Shown piece by piece: positions 44,212 to 56,164 of a stretch of DNA of 64,000 nt; positions within the stretch are counted from its first letter, which is position 1; every line of letters begins with the position of its first letter. Both the position numbers and the translations under genes were made by a program. Under the pieces are notes generated by a model. It saw only the letters and a program-made list of their open reading frames with translations, had not been told where the DNA came from and did no database searches. The stretch is from Ditylenchus dipsaci. Its lineage: Eukaryota > Nematoda > Chromadorea > Rhabditida > Anguinidae. The stretch lies in contig SADC01001288.1 of the NCBI GenBank assembly GCA_004194705.1, positions 744,001-808,000 of the forward strand, written 5' to 3'.

Positions 44212-45781
44212 CAGGGCTGTAAAACATCCGGAAGATACATCCGGATGTGGATGTGTACATCCGAAACATCCACATTCGGCGGATGTGGATGTCGGATGTC
44301 AAAAAATTTTGGGTCGGATGTCGGATGTGGATGTCGAAATTTATTTGCCGGATGTGGATGTTGATGTCAAAATTTTTAGATCGGATGTCAGCGGATGTCC
44401 GGATGTTTTTTTCGGATGTTTTCATGGCGGATGTCAGCGGATGTTTTTCGGATGTTTTCATGGCGGATGTCAGCGGATGTTTTTCGGATGTTTTCATGGC
44501 GGATGTCAGCGGATGTTTTTCGGATGTTTCATGGGGGATATCAGCGGATTTCCAGATGTTTTTTTGGATGTTTTCATGGCGGACGTCAATACCGTATAAC
44601 CTCTATTAAACGGGCACCCCTACAGTTAACGTTTTTCAAATTTGCTTTGCTTTTTTAACCCCAATATTGTTATTTTTCGAAACTGACGACCACTCATTTA
44701 TAGAGTTTGTAAAGCTCTACAAAATGAGTGGTCGTCCGTTTCGAAAAATAAACAATATTGGGGTTAAAAAAGCAAAGCAATTTGAAAAACGTTAACTGTA
44801 GGGGTGCCGTTAATAGAGGTTATACGGTATGCTTTACGGATTTTTTGAGTCTGTGGTCGAGAGATACTTGTTCCCTGTTCTAAAATCTTCTTCTTTGTTG
44901 TTTCGAAAAAAACCATAGGCCAAAATCTGCAAAAATGAATAATCTAAAATCTCGCAAAACTCAGAAGATTTTCTTTTCTTCTTTCCGTCTCATCGTTGGT
45001 CCTATTCCTTTAATTCCAAATCTACAATTTCAATAGCCCATTCACTCCAAAGAATTCCTAACTAAAATTGAGGAAAGGTGTAAAATTGAGGATGATGGCA
45101 AAAACGTAGTTGGATAACCCTCTCAAATTTCCCGTCGTCAAAACGAAGAGTCGCACGCTAAAAATTTCACTCAATTAGTCGCAACCTCTACTATGCCGGT
45201 GAATTCTAATATTTCCATATAACCAAGCTCCAAAGCGAGGTTTCTCCCGTTTGTAGATCAACTCTGTTGGTATCAAGGGCTGCTCTTTGAGGAGTTCCTT
45301 CAAAGGAAAGTGCTCCTGGGATTCAATTTGGGTCTGATGAATGTTTTATTTGTTTCACCTAAGTGTCTTGGTTTGACGTCGAAATAAAACTTTACCATCG
45401 TTGTGCGCATGTATTGTCACCGTATCTTCTTTGTATCTCTGCCGAATTAGGCCATTGTACCCATACTATTAATTAAAAGTGAATATCAGCAAATTTTGAC
45501 ATCTATATCCAGCCGGAGGTGGATGTAAACATCCAGATATCACTTGGAAATCCGGATGTCAAAAATTTTGACATCCGGAGGTCATTCGGATGTCAGGATG
45601 TCAAAAAAATTGACATCCGGATGGATGTTGATGTGGATGTCAAACTTTTTTAGGCCGATGTCGGATGTGGATGTTGGATGTCAAAATTTTGGGTCGGATG
45701 TCGGATGTGGATGTCGAAAATTTTTTTTGCCGGATGTGGATGTGGATGTAGGATGTCAAAAATAAAAAATTTGCAGCCCTG
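44212..45781. mobile_element. hAT-like foldback with GGATGT tandem arms
   Basis: The ends are CAGGGCTGTAAAACATCC and the mirror of CAGGGCTGCAAA, typical hAT termini. The arms are long runs of GGATGTCGGATGTGGATG units. A pogo-like MITE (44592-44827, CCGTATAACCTCTATTAAAC ends, TA borders) is inserted in the left arm. The flanks (CCACACCA and CACACACT) are only loosely alike. The Asp/Met/Cys-rich ORFs seen in all frames are the tandem units translated. The middle part shows no coding region. Confidence 0.7.
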
Positions 45782-47400
45782 CACACACTCGGGTCTCTTT
45801 TATATAACCCGGACACCATGGGTCAAGTACACTATCAACGCGGACACTATTGACATGTAATTTAACAAATTTGTCTTTTGTAAATACTTTCTAAACGAAA
45901 TAGAAGCAGACATACACAGTATTTCAAAAAATTTAACAAAATTTTGAAGAGCAATCTCTATATAGTATTTGGACAGGGGGAGGGGCGTGTGTCACACTTT
46001 TGTGTGATACGGTTGCTTAAGTTATAACTTTTTTCTGAGAAATATATTTCATAAGAAGAGTTTGTACTTATTTGTAGCTCTTTAATGGCGGAGGATCTAA
46101 AAAGTTCAGTTTTAAAAATTACTGCGAAAAAATTCGAGTTTTTGTCTCTCGCAGTTGAAAATTATGGGTCAAAACTCCACTTTCAAGTTTTTTTGTCTTT
46201 GAAGGTGAAAAATTGATCATAAAGGGCGAAATCACTTTTGCGGCCAAGTTCATCGTGCTCCTTAAGATGTCAGCTTTCGTTAAAAAAAGATGGTTAAAAA
46301 ATTCGGGTTTAAAGGGCATGCCGTGCATTTCAAAAAGTTAAGGTGGGGACCAGCAATTTTTTTTGAATCGTTCTATTTTCCACTCGTTTTGCGTCAAATC
46401 TAATATTAATGACCCTATACTACTTTTAAAAACTAGGCAAAAAACTTAAAAAATCTGAATGCGTATGCATGTGAAACTTGATCGAGAAAGAAAAAAGTGC
46501 TTGTCCCGCCTGTTCTCCGTGTCGGGCACGGGCATGCCCTTTAAGAGGGGCATCCGCTATTTTTATAAATGCCATTTTTACTAAAAACCTTCTTTTTAAG
46601 TTTTTTCTACTTTGAAGGTCAAAAATGGGTCATAAAAAGGCAAAATCACTTTTGCGGTGAAATTTATCATGTTTCTCGAGATGTCAGCTTCCGTTAAAAA
46701 AAAATCGTTTAAAAATTCGCGTTTAAGAGGGCATCTCCTTATCTCCCTAAACTCAATTTTTCGATGGAAATTTTTAGTGTATGAAGTCAAAAACACGACT
46801 CCGGCTTGGTCGCATTGTGTTTTGGGCCTTGCTTATCCATAGGCCATCTATAGATCAGGACAAAACCGCAGTGGAATCAAGCGGAAATCTTGTTTTAAAT
46901 CGTGTTTTGAATTAAATCGTGTTTTTAAAAACTTTTTATTCGTGTTTAAAATTTTCGAAATGATAAAATTTGCATAGTACATTATCAAAAACACATTATA
47001 ATGACTGGAATGTGATCAAGAAACAAGAAAAATGTGTTTGGCTAGAATTTAATGTGATAACCTAAACAATAAAACGAAAATCCTAAAACAAACAAAAAAC
47101 TCAAGATTAGATAATTCAAAAAAGATTCTTTGATCAATTTTTGTATTAAGATCAAGAAGATATAAAAGCTTAACAAAATACAAGATAAAAAAGCACTAAA
47201 AATCACAACAAAAATATTATCAGCTTTTTTCGAATCACCACCAACAATGAATAGAACCAACTGTAATTTTCGGTTACATAGAGCTAGACAAAATTAGGCT
47301 GAAATTTAAAACCTTTTTTTGCTCTAAATTGTGTTTTCATTTGGGAGGTGTTCGATTTGCATTAGTTAAATTCGCATTTGACTAAATTCGCATACTACTC
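45782..47400. repeat. Direct duplication of about 150 bases; otherwise empty
   Basis: About 46190-46320 and 46610-46740 are diverged direct copies sharing AATCACTTTTGCGG and GATGTCAGCTT.CGTTAAAAAA. No gene was recognised in the remaining AT-rich sequence. Confidence 0.5.
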
Positions 47401-47439
47401 AAATTTGACTGAATTCTAATCAAATTTGTCTGAAATCCG

Positions 47440-47645
47440 AATTTTGCAATTTTTTGCCTTGGCCCCCTGTTTTTATTTTTTTGTAATTTTTTAGGCACAG
47501 GCTTAAGCAAAAGTAGGCAAGCGTATGTTCGGATAAACTTAAACATGAGTTTAAAATATGTTTGAGTCTGTCTCATCTACCCTTGCCTAAGTCTGAAGCC
47601 TGAAAATAAGAAAAAAGAAACAGGGGGGGGGCAAGGAAAACCACC
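47440..47645. repeat. Palindrome with TTGCCTTGGCCCCCTG arms
   Basis: The left arm is TTGCCTTGGCCCCCTG; the right arm has CAGGGGGGGGGCAAGG. The inner part shares AAGTAGGCAAGCGTATGTT with the dispersed motif family. Confidence 0.5.
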
Positions 47646-47836
47646 ACCCCCAATTGTCACACAAGACCGATTTACTTATAAAAATACTATTGAAGTTCCT
47701 AACTCCCTGCCAAATTTCAATCAAGAAATGACTTGAAAAGTCTGATGTTTGATTGTTTTTTGTCTCGAGTGGAATTTGAAATTTGACAGTGAGTTAGGAA
47801 CTTTTTGATATCAGTAAAATGAACATGAATTCAGTG

Positions 47837-48106
47837 CAGGGTTAGCAAGGTGTGGCTTTTTCGGCCCGGTGTGGCTTTTTTAAAAAGACGTTTTTTTATT
47901 TTCATCGCTGGTTTTTTCTAGTATTTTATGAGCGCATCTGATGTTTCTACATACCGGTTCAAAGACATCTTCCTTACCCCTTTATTGAAGTCTTGAAAAC
48001 GTATATTACAATTTGAAAATTCGAAGAAATGTGTCATTTTATGCAAACTCTGCAAAAAGGGTGTAGCCTTTTTTGTGGCCGAAAAAGCCACACCCTGCCA
48101 ACCCTG
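47837..48106. mobile_element. hAT-like MITE, CAGGGTTAGCAAGG ends
   Basis: The left end is CAGGGTTAGCAAGGTGTGGC; the right end mirrors CAGGGTTGGCAGGGTGTGGC. The flanks ATTCAGTG and ACTCCGTG agree at six of eight positions, which suggests an old 8-base duplication. Confidence 0.7.
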
Positions 48107-49630
48107 ACTCCGTGCGATAATTAGTTAAGAGTTTGTTAAGCAAGAAAAAAATTCAAAAAATTTGCATTACAACTTATATAATGATTTTTAATCTTCGATT
48201 ACAAATTGTTCATAAAAATTTTCAAACAAAAACATACACAAAATGCAGATTAGAATTTTTACAAAGATGCCAACCAAATATTTTATATTTACACAAAAAG
48301 GTCAATTAGTGTCCAGCCACTCGTTTTTTGAAAAAAAATTGCCGAAAATTAAGCTTTTACTTTCAGAAACCAAGATTTATGCTTAGATTTCAGCCATTTG
48401 GCTTTTTTTCTAAAGCTTGGCTTTACTAATCTTTTTAGACCAGTCTTGTATCGCTTTTGAAATATTAAAATGAAAACAAAGCAATCAAATCTAAACTAAA
48501 AAAAAACAAATTATAAAACAGTTATATGCAGGTCTGCTATGGCATTTAAAGCTCCATACAGAAGAAGCCAATAAGTCAGTCGAGAGAGAGCACGCTCCAA
48601 CTAAATAAAATAATCTCATTCTAAATTTTACTTTTTATTCTTGGTTCAATCTTTTTGTGTGATGTCAGTGTACATTTTTTGAATAAATTTTGTTTAAAAA
48701 ATTTTATATATATATATTTCAGGGTGACATGTGCGTGTGTTACACTGCAAGCAAAAACAGGTACCAGCAAAACTTTTTTGAATCATTTCATTTTTTACTG
48801 AAACAAATCAGAAAACTTCAAAAAGCTCAATGAGAAAGTGCACAAATTTTTTTTTTGAAAAAGAAAAGCACCGCTAATTTTTGTCTCACAGGGGGTTGTT
48901 GTTGAGGGGGTACAATTTTTTTCAATTATTGATCAGCTCTAGCCTAAAAAATTGCAAAGATTCGGATTATGCTGACTATCCTTCAAATATACCTCAATTT
49001 CGCCATAAAGACCCGCAAAATTCAATAAAACGATCACCCTCAAGTTCGTTCCCGCCTAGGATCCGACACTTTTTGCCCCCGTTTTTTATGTGTGAGGGAC
49101 GAACTTTTGTAGATTCTGATTTAAAAATGTGTGGTATGAAATAGAGCTAAGAAACTGTATAAAATTATTGATAATGTCTTTAAAACAGCTTGTTTCTAAC
49201 CAATTGTGTTCAAATATTTTTTTGGCGGAGTTCGCCCGCTGTTTGAGCCGTTTAAAATTTTATTGTCTATTTTAGTATCGCAAAACTGCCTTGCTTTTTA
49301 GTAATTAAAAGATGCCTTCCTACCAAAATTTTGTATGTAAAACATATCTATTACCATCTGTTGCAACTTGCAAGTAGAATATGACCAATTTGTTTTAAAT
49401 TCTATATATTTTTTTGAATAAAACAGCCTGTTTATGTGTAAATTTTTTCGGATGATCGTTGTTAGCTAAAAACCCTTTTATGAGTTGAGGATTTGCTACC
49501 AGGCCCGAAAAAAGTTATATATGTGAAAAAAAACCAGTAGTTTATTGGCCATACATCGGCCATACATCTGTAAACACTTACCAATATTTTTTTACTCTAT
49601 TTTGGCCCTTGCAATATTGGAGGCAGTGCT
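48107..49630. other. No gene seen; fragment of a pogo-like element
   Basis: 49035-49080 carries CAAGTTCGTTCCCGCCTAGGATCCGAC without its partner arm. The remainder is AT-rich with no supported feature. Confidence 0.4.
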
Positions 49631-50046
49631 TTGTGAGCCACCGACTGATCTGAATAGAATTTGCGAATCACAGAAATGGTTCTAGTGGGCATCTTTTAAT
49701 AGCGAAAGTTTTCGTGCTTGTTAACAAGCACAGCCAAACAGCAGTAGGTAGTATACTTACTGCTCAATGCAGAATTAGATGTCATCGATGCCATATAGTC
49801 GAAACTCTTAAAGCCTGTTTGGATATTTTTTGGGGCTAAAATAATTACTTGCTCCAATTTTCTAGCCAGCTTAATTTGTGGAGCAACTTCAGTCAACTGG
49901 CCACACGACTTAAGAAACGGCAACGCCTTTTTTCCTGGCATGGTGTCTTTAGCAAAATATTCAGCTTTTTTTACTCCACCAAAGTAGTAGCCGAGCTCAA
50001 TTATAAATATAAATTTGTGTTTGAGACATGAGACCACCACGTCCAT
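49610..50046 (-). CDS. Unrecognised coding-like exons
   Basis: On the minus strand, after a TTTTTTCAG acceptor at about 50058, a frame reads IELGYYFGGVKKAEYFAKDT and on through LTEVAPQIKLARKLEQVIIL to a GTAAGTAT donor near 49757. After an AAAAG acceptor a second piece begins PTRTISVIRKFYSDQSVAHK and ends at a TAG near 49610. The two pieces do not join in phase without a one-base shift, a defect also seen in the recognised genes here. Codon-like composition and splice sites suggest a real gene end, but no family was recognised. Confidence 0.35.
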
Positions 50047-50312
50047 TCTACTTCCGCTGAAAAAAGAGCAGGTGATCAGGGTCTTGTTGGAATTGTAGTA
50101 AATGTAAAAAAATAATAATTTAAAGTTTCACAATGGAGACACATTTTTTTATAAAAAAACATTTGCTCGAAATAAAAACATTTCAGGGTATTTTGGCAAA
50201 TCATGCTATTTTATCCACTTGTTATTCCTCTTTCGCTGCTAAAAATTAGATTTTGACTTGAAATCCCCGAAAAATAAGATTTGGAGTCCCAAAATAAGGA
50301 CAAATCGGAGCA

Positions 50313-51195
50313 CTTGTACAACACCCCCAGCACTCACTTGTACTGTACCGAGTCATTGTACCCAGTCGTACAATGTACCGAGTCGGTGTACCGAGTCATA
50401 CTTGTACCGAGTCGGTGTACCGAGTCATTTGTTGTACCGAGTCGTTGCTATACCCTTTTTCAAACCTAACCAGCTTTCTCTCTCCTTTAAAGGGGAGGGT
50501 GAAGCCATTTAGGTTTGAAAAAGAGGCTTCCATGGCGCAGTGCGTAAGTGCTCGCGTTTGGTGTTGCAGGTTCGATCCCACGTGGTGACATGCTATTTAT
50601 TTTGGCTTGTTTGGCCAGTTATAGCGGTAATTTGGGTCGCTGATTCCAAATCTGGCGTCAGAAAGTCTAATCACCCATATAACTGGCCAAACAAGCCAAA
50701 AAAATAGCGTGCCACTACGTGGGATCGAACCTGCAACATTATTTTCGGCCGAAAAACGCAAACGCTTACACACTGCGCCACTTTTTCAAACCTAAATGGC
50801 TTCCCCCTCCCCCTTTAAAGGACCATACTTCTTGATGCAAATGAAAATTTGGCAAATTCAAATGTGCACGGGACACTTCTACACTTTGGTGTGATTTCGA
50901 GCAACTCAAAAGAATGCAGAGACGAAAAAAAAGTGTTCCGCGCGCATTTCAATTTGTCAAATTATCATTTGCATCAACAAGTATGGTCCTTTAAGTGAGA
51001 ACTAGTAAATTACTGCATCATCAGCACTTACATGTAATATACTTGTCTAATACAGTTCCATACATCCAGCATTTAATCTAGCTTCAGAGACCAGGAAAAT
51101 TTGTGGAAGAGGAGTAGTGCTGGAGGCGTAGTACAAGTGAGTGCTGGGAATATTGTGCAATCGAGTGCTGGGGCATAGTACAATTTAGCTGGCAA
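50313..51195. repeat. Outer foldback enclosing two inner foldbacks
   Basis: The outer arms (CCAGCACTCACTTGTACT and the mirror near 51130-51190) enclose tandem GTACCGAGTC units at 50340-50450. They also enclose the tRNA-like foldback 50489-50820 and a palindrome at 50819-50995 (ACCATACTTCTTGATGCAAA arms). CCTTTAAAGG marks several of the borders. Confidence 0.55.
50489..50820. repeat. Foldback with two convergent tRNA-like arms (copy 4)
   Basis: The clearest copy. The left arm has CATGGCGCAGTGCGTAAG and GCAGGTTCGATCCCACG. The right arm has GTGGGATCGAACCTGC and CTTACACACTGCGCC in reverse. The outer flanks are GAAGCCATTTAGGTTTGAAA and its mirror, and the borders are CCTTTAAAGG. Confidence 0.75.
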
Positions 51196-51323
51196 ATCTT
51201 ATGAATAAGCACGCCTTGGAACCCTAGGTTACAAAAAAACAACGCCCATTTTTCAGGCAATCCAGCTAAGCAATCCTTAGAATCTCAACTTTTAGTCATC
51301 CACAAAATTAAGAAAGTCAAAAC

Positions 51324-51632
51324 CTACAAACATGGAGCTGCTTCGGCCGTAGCTCTAGCAAAGACTCTTCGCAACACCACTGTCAACTCACAGCTCATCT
51401 GCTCTTCGCCCACATTAGTGAAGCCAGCTTCGTCACTCCTAACTAAATACTCCTCATACCATTTGGTCACTGCGCAGTTCCACTGTTCTGTCAGTCCGTA
51501 AGCCGACTCGCTCAAAAAGTCATCGTGGAGTGGGTTCTCTTTTTTGGAGTCTTTTATGATGTGATGTTGCGCTCTGTAAAGACATAGCAATTGTTTGCAC
51601 AGGTTCGCAGACAACTCAACATACTTTTCACC
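51324..51632 (-). CDS. Unrecognised coding exon, probably a gene's 3' end
   Basis: After a TTTTCAG acceptor at 51633-51639 a 102-codon frame reads GEKYVELSANLCKQLLCLYR and later LTEQWNCAVTKWYEEYLVRS, ending FARATAEAAPCL with TAG. The even amino-acid composition, Trp/Tyr content and G+C-rich third positions set it apart from the surrounding sequence. No domain was recognised and no upstream exon was found; a 407-base foldback sits immediately upstream, in what would be the intron. Confidence 0.45.
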   Translation of the reverse strand, partial: GEKYVELSANLCKQLLCLYRAQHHIIKDSKKENPLHDDFLSESAYGLTEQWNCAVTKWYEEYLVRSDEAGFTNVGEEQMSCELTVVLRRVFARATAEAAPCL

Positions 51633-51650
51633 TGAAAACAAACCAATTGG

Positions 51651-52057
51651 GTACTTATGCTGTTGACGGCGCCACCCCAAATTTTTCTTTTTTTGCTTTT
51701 GCTAAAACATTTTGTATTTTTGCTTTGTTCGTTCTTTTGCAATTATTTTTACTCCCTCTTTTTCTATTTCTCCTCGCTAGCTCTCACCGCTTATGTAATT
51801 TTTCAGTTTTCAATCGCGATGGAAGAACTTCGGAATTTCACCTTGGAAATCTCTTTGAACGATTTAATTTAATTTAATTTAATTAATTTTTTAATTTTAA
51901 TTTAATTTAATGGATGTGATATTTTCTATCATTTGTGGTCTCAAATTGCGGAATTGTATGTTTTTTGATTTGTAATAAATGAATTTCTGATGTAACAAAG
52001 GTTGTATATTGTCAAAAAACAAAAATTTGGGGTGGCGCCGTCAACAGCATAAGTACC
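51651..52057. mobile_element. Foldback with 9-bp target duplication
   Basis: The ends GTACTTATGCTGTTGACGGC and the mirror are bordered by an exact ACCAATTGG duplication (51642-51650 and 52058-52066). Nine bases points to a mutator-like element. The interior shows no gene. Confidence 0.75.
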
Positions 52058-52130
52058 ACCAATTGGTTTAGGCAGAATTTGGAGAAGCTGTAGTGCAAGG
52101 AATAAGTAGGTTGAAGAAAGCACTTGAACC

Positions 52131-52583
52131 TAAGCCCTAGCAGTTTTTTCGCCTTGATATCTCAAAGCGAAAAGTCAAATTTCGGAAAACCTTTTTAAAC
52201 TTAGATACTTTTTGCATTATTTCTTCCATATTACTTTGTTTTTTTGTTTTTTTACAATTAATTTTCAAACCATAATTGCTTTAAAAAATTAAGAAAAAAA
52301 AAACAACAGGGGACCTAAGCAAAAAACGTCCTATTGTCGTATAGGGCCGAATTTTCTTAAATGACCATTGCCGTCTACAAAAACGAGAATTTTGTAAATT
52401 GAATTGGCGGCTTTCTCAGACAGCTTTTTACTTTGAAATGCCCGAGACTATTTTTTGAATAAAAATTACTATCAAATGGTCACCTTTTCATTCAAAAAAA
52501 TAGTTTCGTGCATTTTCAGAGTAAAAAGCTATCCCTTGCCGATTAGAAATACGGAATTCTCCTTGTCGTAGACGGCAATTCTG
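52131..52583. repeat. Two palindromes, one of Merlin type
   Basis: 52131-52352 has CCCTAGCAGTTTTTTCGCC on the left and GGGGACCTAAGC...TAGGGC on the right, resembling the Merlin-type repeat. 52368-52583 is a palindrome with GCCGTCTACAAAAACGAGAA arms. Confidence 0.45.
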
Positions 52584-52686
52584 TTTTAACGGCCAACCCA
52601 ACTTGATCTTGGTCTGAATGGTATATTTTATACTATTGTATATTTTAGGTATATTGGTATATTTTATACTATTGTATACTCGTATA

Positions 52687-52844
52687 CGTAAATGTTCTAA
52701 TAGAGCCCCCTCTCTAATAGAGCGCCCCCCCCCTCCCTATTTTTTGACTAAGATTTCAGAGTTAAGGCCATTTTTGATTGACAATTTCCAGATTTTTGAG
52801 GGATCGAAAAATAAAGCCCCGGGGCTTTATTAGAGCATTTACGG
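52687..52844. mobile_element. pogo-like MITE with CGTAAATG.TCTAATAGAG ends
   Basis: The left end is CGTAAATGTTCTAATAGAGC; the right end mirrors CCGTAAATGCTCTAATAAAG. TA lies at both borders. Confidence 0.65.
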
Positions 52845-53932
52845 TATTTTATATTTTATACCTTGGCCTGCCCTAATTTAAAAAAAAATCATATAAATCT
52901 TATCAATTACCTAATGGGGACGCAATATATCGGTCTACTTGCTCAACCTTTTCCTCCTTTGACCACTGCATTTTTTAAGGGCAATATAGTCGACCAAATA
53001 AATTTAAAGCCAATGGTTGGATTAAAAAGATAAAATAGCTAATCGGCGGATCAATGCAGTGGGGATGATTCATCTCAAAGCCTGCTTGTTTTTCACTTTT
53101 TATTTGAGATAAAATCGTACAATTATTTTGTTATTCACAAGCCCCACTTTTGGCCCACTTTTCGCTGTCTGCTCATCGGCAAGTTACTACTTATTTTGTA
53201 GTGTATAGGGTTCTGTATAGGGTTGTAGATTGCTCGATTCGAAATTTAAATCGACAAGAATTCGCGGTAATTTCAAAAAAGTAGTTCGAATTTTTTTGAG
53301 CGTTTGAAAAACTCGAAATCCAGCGCTCGATTTGACGACCTTAGTCTTGTATCCAAAAACTGAGTAAAACATGATGCCAGAAACACTATTATTAATCAGT
53401 GGAAACCTACCTATTGGAATGATTACGATATTCTTTTTAATGGTCGTAGCCTTTTGTTCCCTCTTTCTGTATTTTATTTTGCTGTTGTTGATTATCTTAT
53501 ACCAGGTTTTCTTTCAAAGTTACAGAGGTTTTGTACAAATTTTGACCAAAGCAAGACTTTATCCCTTGCGAACAATATGCATGGTGTACACTGTACATTA
53601 TTCCACGGGTCATTTTTCCACGAGAGCAGGGAAAGAGTTATCCAAAACAGGCAAGTTGTTCACCATTGCTACACTGACAAGAGAGGGACCCTGACTGTGA
53701 CCTGGGGTTTTTTCGATAAATTTTTGGTTCTTTTCCATTATCGGGACCACCTTTTCGAAAGAATTTTTTCACAGCTATCCGGAGAACATTACATTGGCGT
53801 ACCCAGGGGGGGCTAGCCGGCTATAGCCCCACCCATCAGAATTTTGTTATAAGGATTGGCCCTTCCCGTCAGGAAAATTTTGCATTCCTGTGTCGCCTCC
53901 GGAACCTTATTATAAATGTGATGATGGTTATA
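52845..53932. other. No supported gene; long unassigned ORFs
   Basis: Two overlapping ORFs (53371-53694 and 53454-53816) are open for more than 100 codons. One is very hydrophobic near its start. Neither has a recognised motif or clear splice signals, and they overlap in different frames, so at most one could be real. Confidence 0.3.
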
Positions 53933-54336
53933 CAGTCCAACCTCGATATAATAACACCCTCGATATAACGGGATCCAAAAATGACTAATTTGGCTAAATC
54001 GAACTTAGCCCCCACCACTCAATTGAAGTCTAACACCCGCCCCTCCAGTCAAGTGTGACACCAATTTGGTCAGTTTTGACTAAAATTCAATCAAATGAAC
54101 CCTCGATATAAGGACACTAGGGTTGTCGGCTCGGCACGCCGATTTCGGCTTTTCAAGAGAGAAGAGGGGACCCTGGGTTGTAGGGTTGTAGACTCGGCTC
54201 GGCCGGCCGAAAATTTCGGCTTTCGGCTTGGCTCGGCCGGCCGAAAATTCCGGCTTTCGGCTCGGCGCGCCGAAAATTTCAATTTAAAATCATTTATTGT
54301 CCCGGAATGAAACTGTCTCCATTTTTAAGTCTCGGA

Positions 54337-56164
54337 GGCTGTACCTCATTTCGTAACGCGCCATTTCGTAACAGGTTCATTTGCTAACAAGTTAATTTGG
54401 TAACAGGTTCATTTGCTAACAGGTTCAGTTAGTAACATTTTTTTCGTAACGCAAGATTTCGTAACAATTTTTTTCGTAACACGAGATTTCGTAACAAATT
54501 TTTTCGTAACAAATTTTTTCGTAACAAACATTTTCGTAACAGTGATTTCAAGGCTACTACCTAATTCAATTTGGTCTAATTTACAACTTTTTTCAAACAA
54601 CAGGGGGACCAAGGCAGTTTTTTTAGGTTTTTTGAAATTTTTTTTGTGTCCAAACACCCAAAACCAACGGAAACCGACCCAAATATCCTCAAACTGCCTT
54701 AATAGTCCCAAACCTAACCCAAACATGAAAAATAAAAATTTCTTTAAAATGAAAAATAAACCATTATTTCCAACTTAAAATTGTGTGAGGAATTGGGTTA
54801 TTAAGTCCAAAATTGCGATTTTACACACTCCAACTTCAAGGTACCACCTGGTCAGGTAGATATCCACCTGGATGGCCTAAAAATAAAAAAGGTAATTTAA
54901 ATAAAAAAAATCCATTTTTCCAAACTAAAAAATTTGGGAGGAATTGGGCTTGTTAAGACCAAAAGTGCGATTTCACGTACCCAACCCCAAACCTGGGGCG
55001 GCTACCACCTGGACAGGTTGATATCCAGGTAACTCCAGAGTAGGGCTACATTCACCCAAATGACCTGAAAAATCAAATGCTTGCTTTTATATCTGAAATT
55101 ATATTACAATAAGGAATGCGCCCAGGTGGATTCGAACCAGCAACCTAAATCAACCCTTAGAATTACTAACAACCCCATCATGCAGTGTGACCAAACCAAG
55201 TGGTCGTCCACTTAAATCAAAAATTCTTTTTCACGTTTTCGGGTTCCAAAACAAATTTTCTGCACTAATTCGAGCATCCTGAAGATGGTTTGACAGTGGT
55301 AAAATCACGTTTTACCGAGAAATTTTTGAGTTATTGCTAACGATTGATTTTGATAAATCAACAATTAGCAATAACTTAAAAATTTCTTGGTAAAAGGTGA
55401 TTTTACCACTGTCAAACCATCTTCAGCATACTCGAATCAGTGCAGAAAAATTGTTTTAGAACCCGACAACGTGAAAAAAATTTTGATCCAAGTGGACGAC
55501 CACTTGTTTGGTTCGTCTCTCTGGATGTCCCTCGGATGGAGTTCTGAGCGATTATAAGTGGTGATGTAGAGCTTGCTGTTCGAATCCACCTGGGCGCATA
55601 CTTTTGATTTTATTACAATTTTGAGTGTTTGAGTGGTGTAGAGGTCCATATACTCACCACCAAGGTTGCTGGTTCGAACCCTTCTGGATGCAATCAGTCC
55701 CGGGTACTGGTCACTAGGTGCTTAACGGGGTTCGGAGAGCGTGAGGTGCTTTTAGATGCTTTGGGATGATTTGGGTGGTTTCAGCAATTTGGGATATTTT
55801 GGGTAAATTACGGATGGCTTAAGTAATTTGGGATGGTTCGGACACAATCTGAAAAATTTTGAAAAAAAACTAAAAAAAACTGGCTTGGTCCCCCCTGTTG
55901 TTTGAAAAAAGTTGTGAATTAGATTAAATCAAATTAGGTAAAGTCTTAGTATCACTGTTACGAAAAATGTTTGTTACGAAATCTCGCATTACGAAAAATT
56001 TGTTAGAAAATCTCGCGTTACAAAACCATTTGTTACGAAATTAGCTCATTACGAAATGAACCTGTTACCAAAATGAACCTGTTAGCAAATGAACCTGTTA
56101 CCAAATTAAGTTGTTAGCAAATGAACCTGTTACGAAATGGCGCGTTACGAAATGAGGTACAGCC
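54337..56164. mobile_element. Element with TTCGTAACA tandem arms, 8-bp duplication
   Basis: The borders are an exact GTCTCGGA duplication (54329-54336 and 56165-56172). The ends are GGCTGTACCTCATTTCGTAA and its mirror. The arms are tandem TTTCGTAACA-type units, then a long diverged arm with CAGGGGGACCAAGGC. The interior holds copies of GGATATCCACCTGG at about 54855 and the tRNA-like foldback at 55112. The superfamily is not certain; eight bases would fit hAT. Confidence 0.8.
55112..55692. repeat. Second type of tRNA-like foldback plus a tRNA-like piece
   Basis: The left edge is GGTGGATTCGAACCAGCAAC (box B in reverse) and the right edge is GCTGTTCGAATCCACCTGGG. Between them lies a palindrome centred near 55345 (GTGGTAAAATCACGTTTTAC). 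Just outside, 55630-55692 reads GAGTGGTGTAGAGGTCC and GCTGGTTCGAACCC, a second tRNA-like box A/box B pair. The box-B context differs from the five-copy family. Confidence 0.6.

Noticed and set aside
44174..44658. Long overlapping ORFs rich in Asp, Met, Cys and Phe in several frames
   Set aside because: They are translations of GGATGT tandem units in the hAT-like arms and exist in every frame and on both strands.
54409..54778. ORF with repeated FVTNFFVT
   Set aside because: Translation of the tandem TTTCGTAACA units of the element at 54337.
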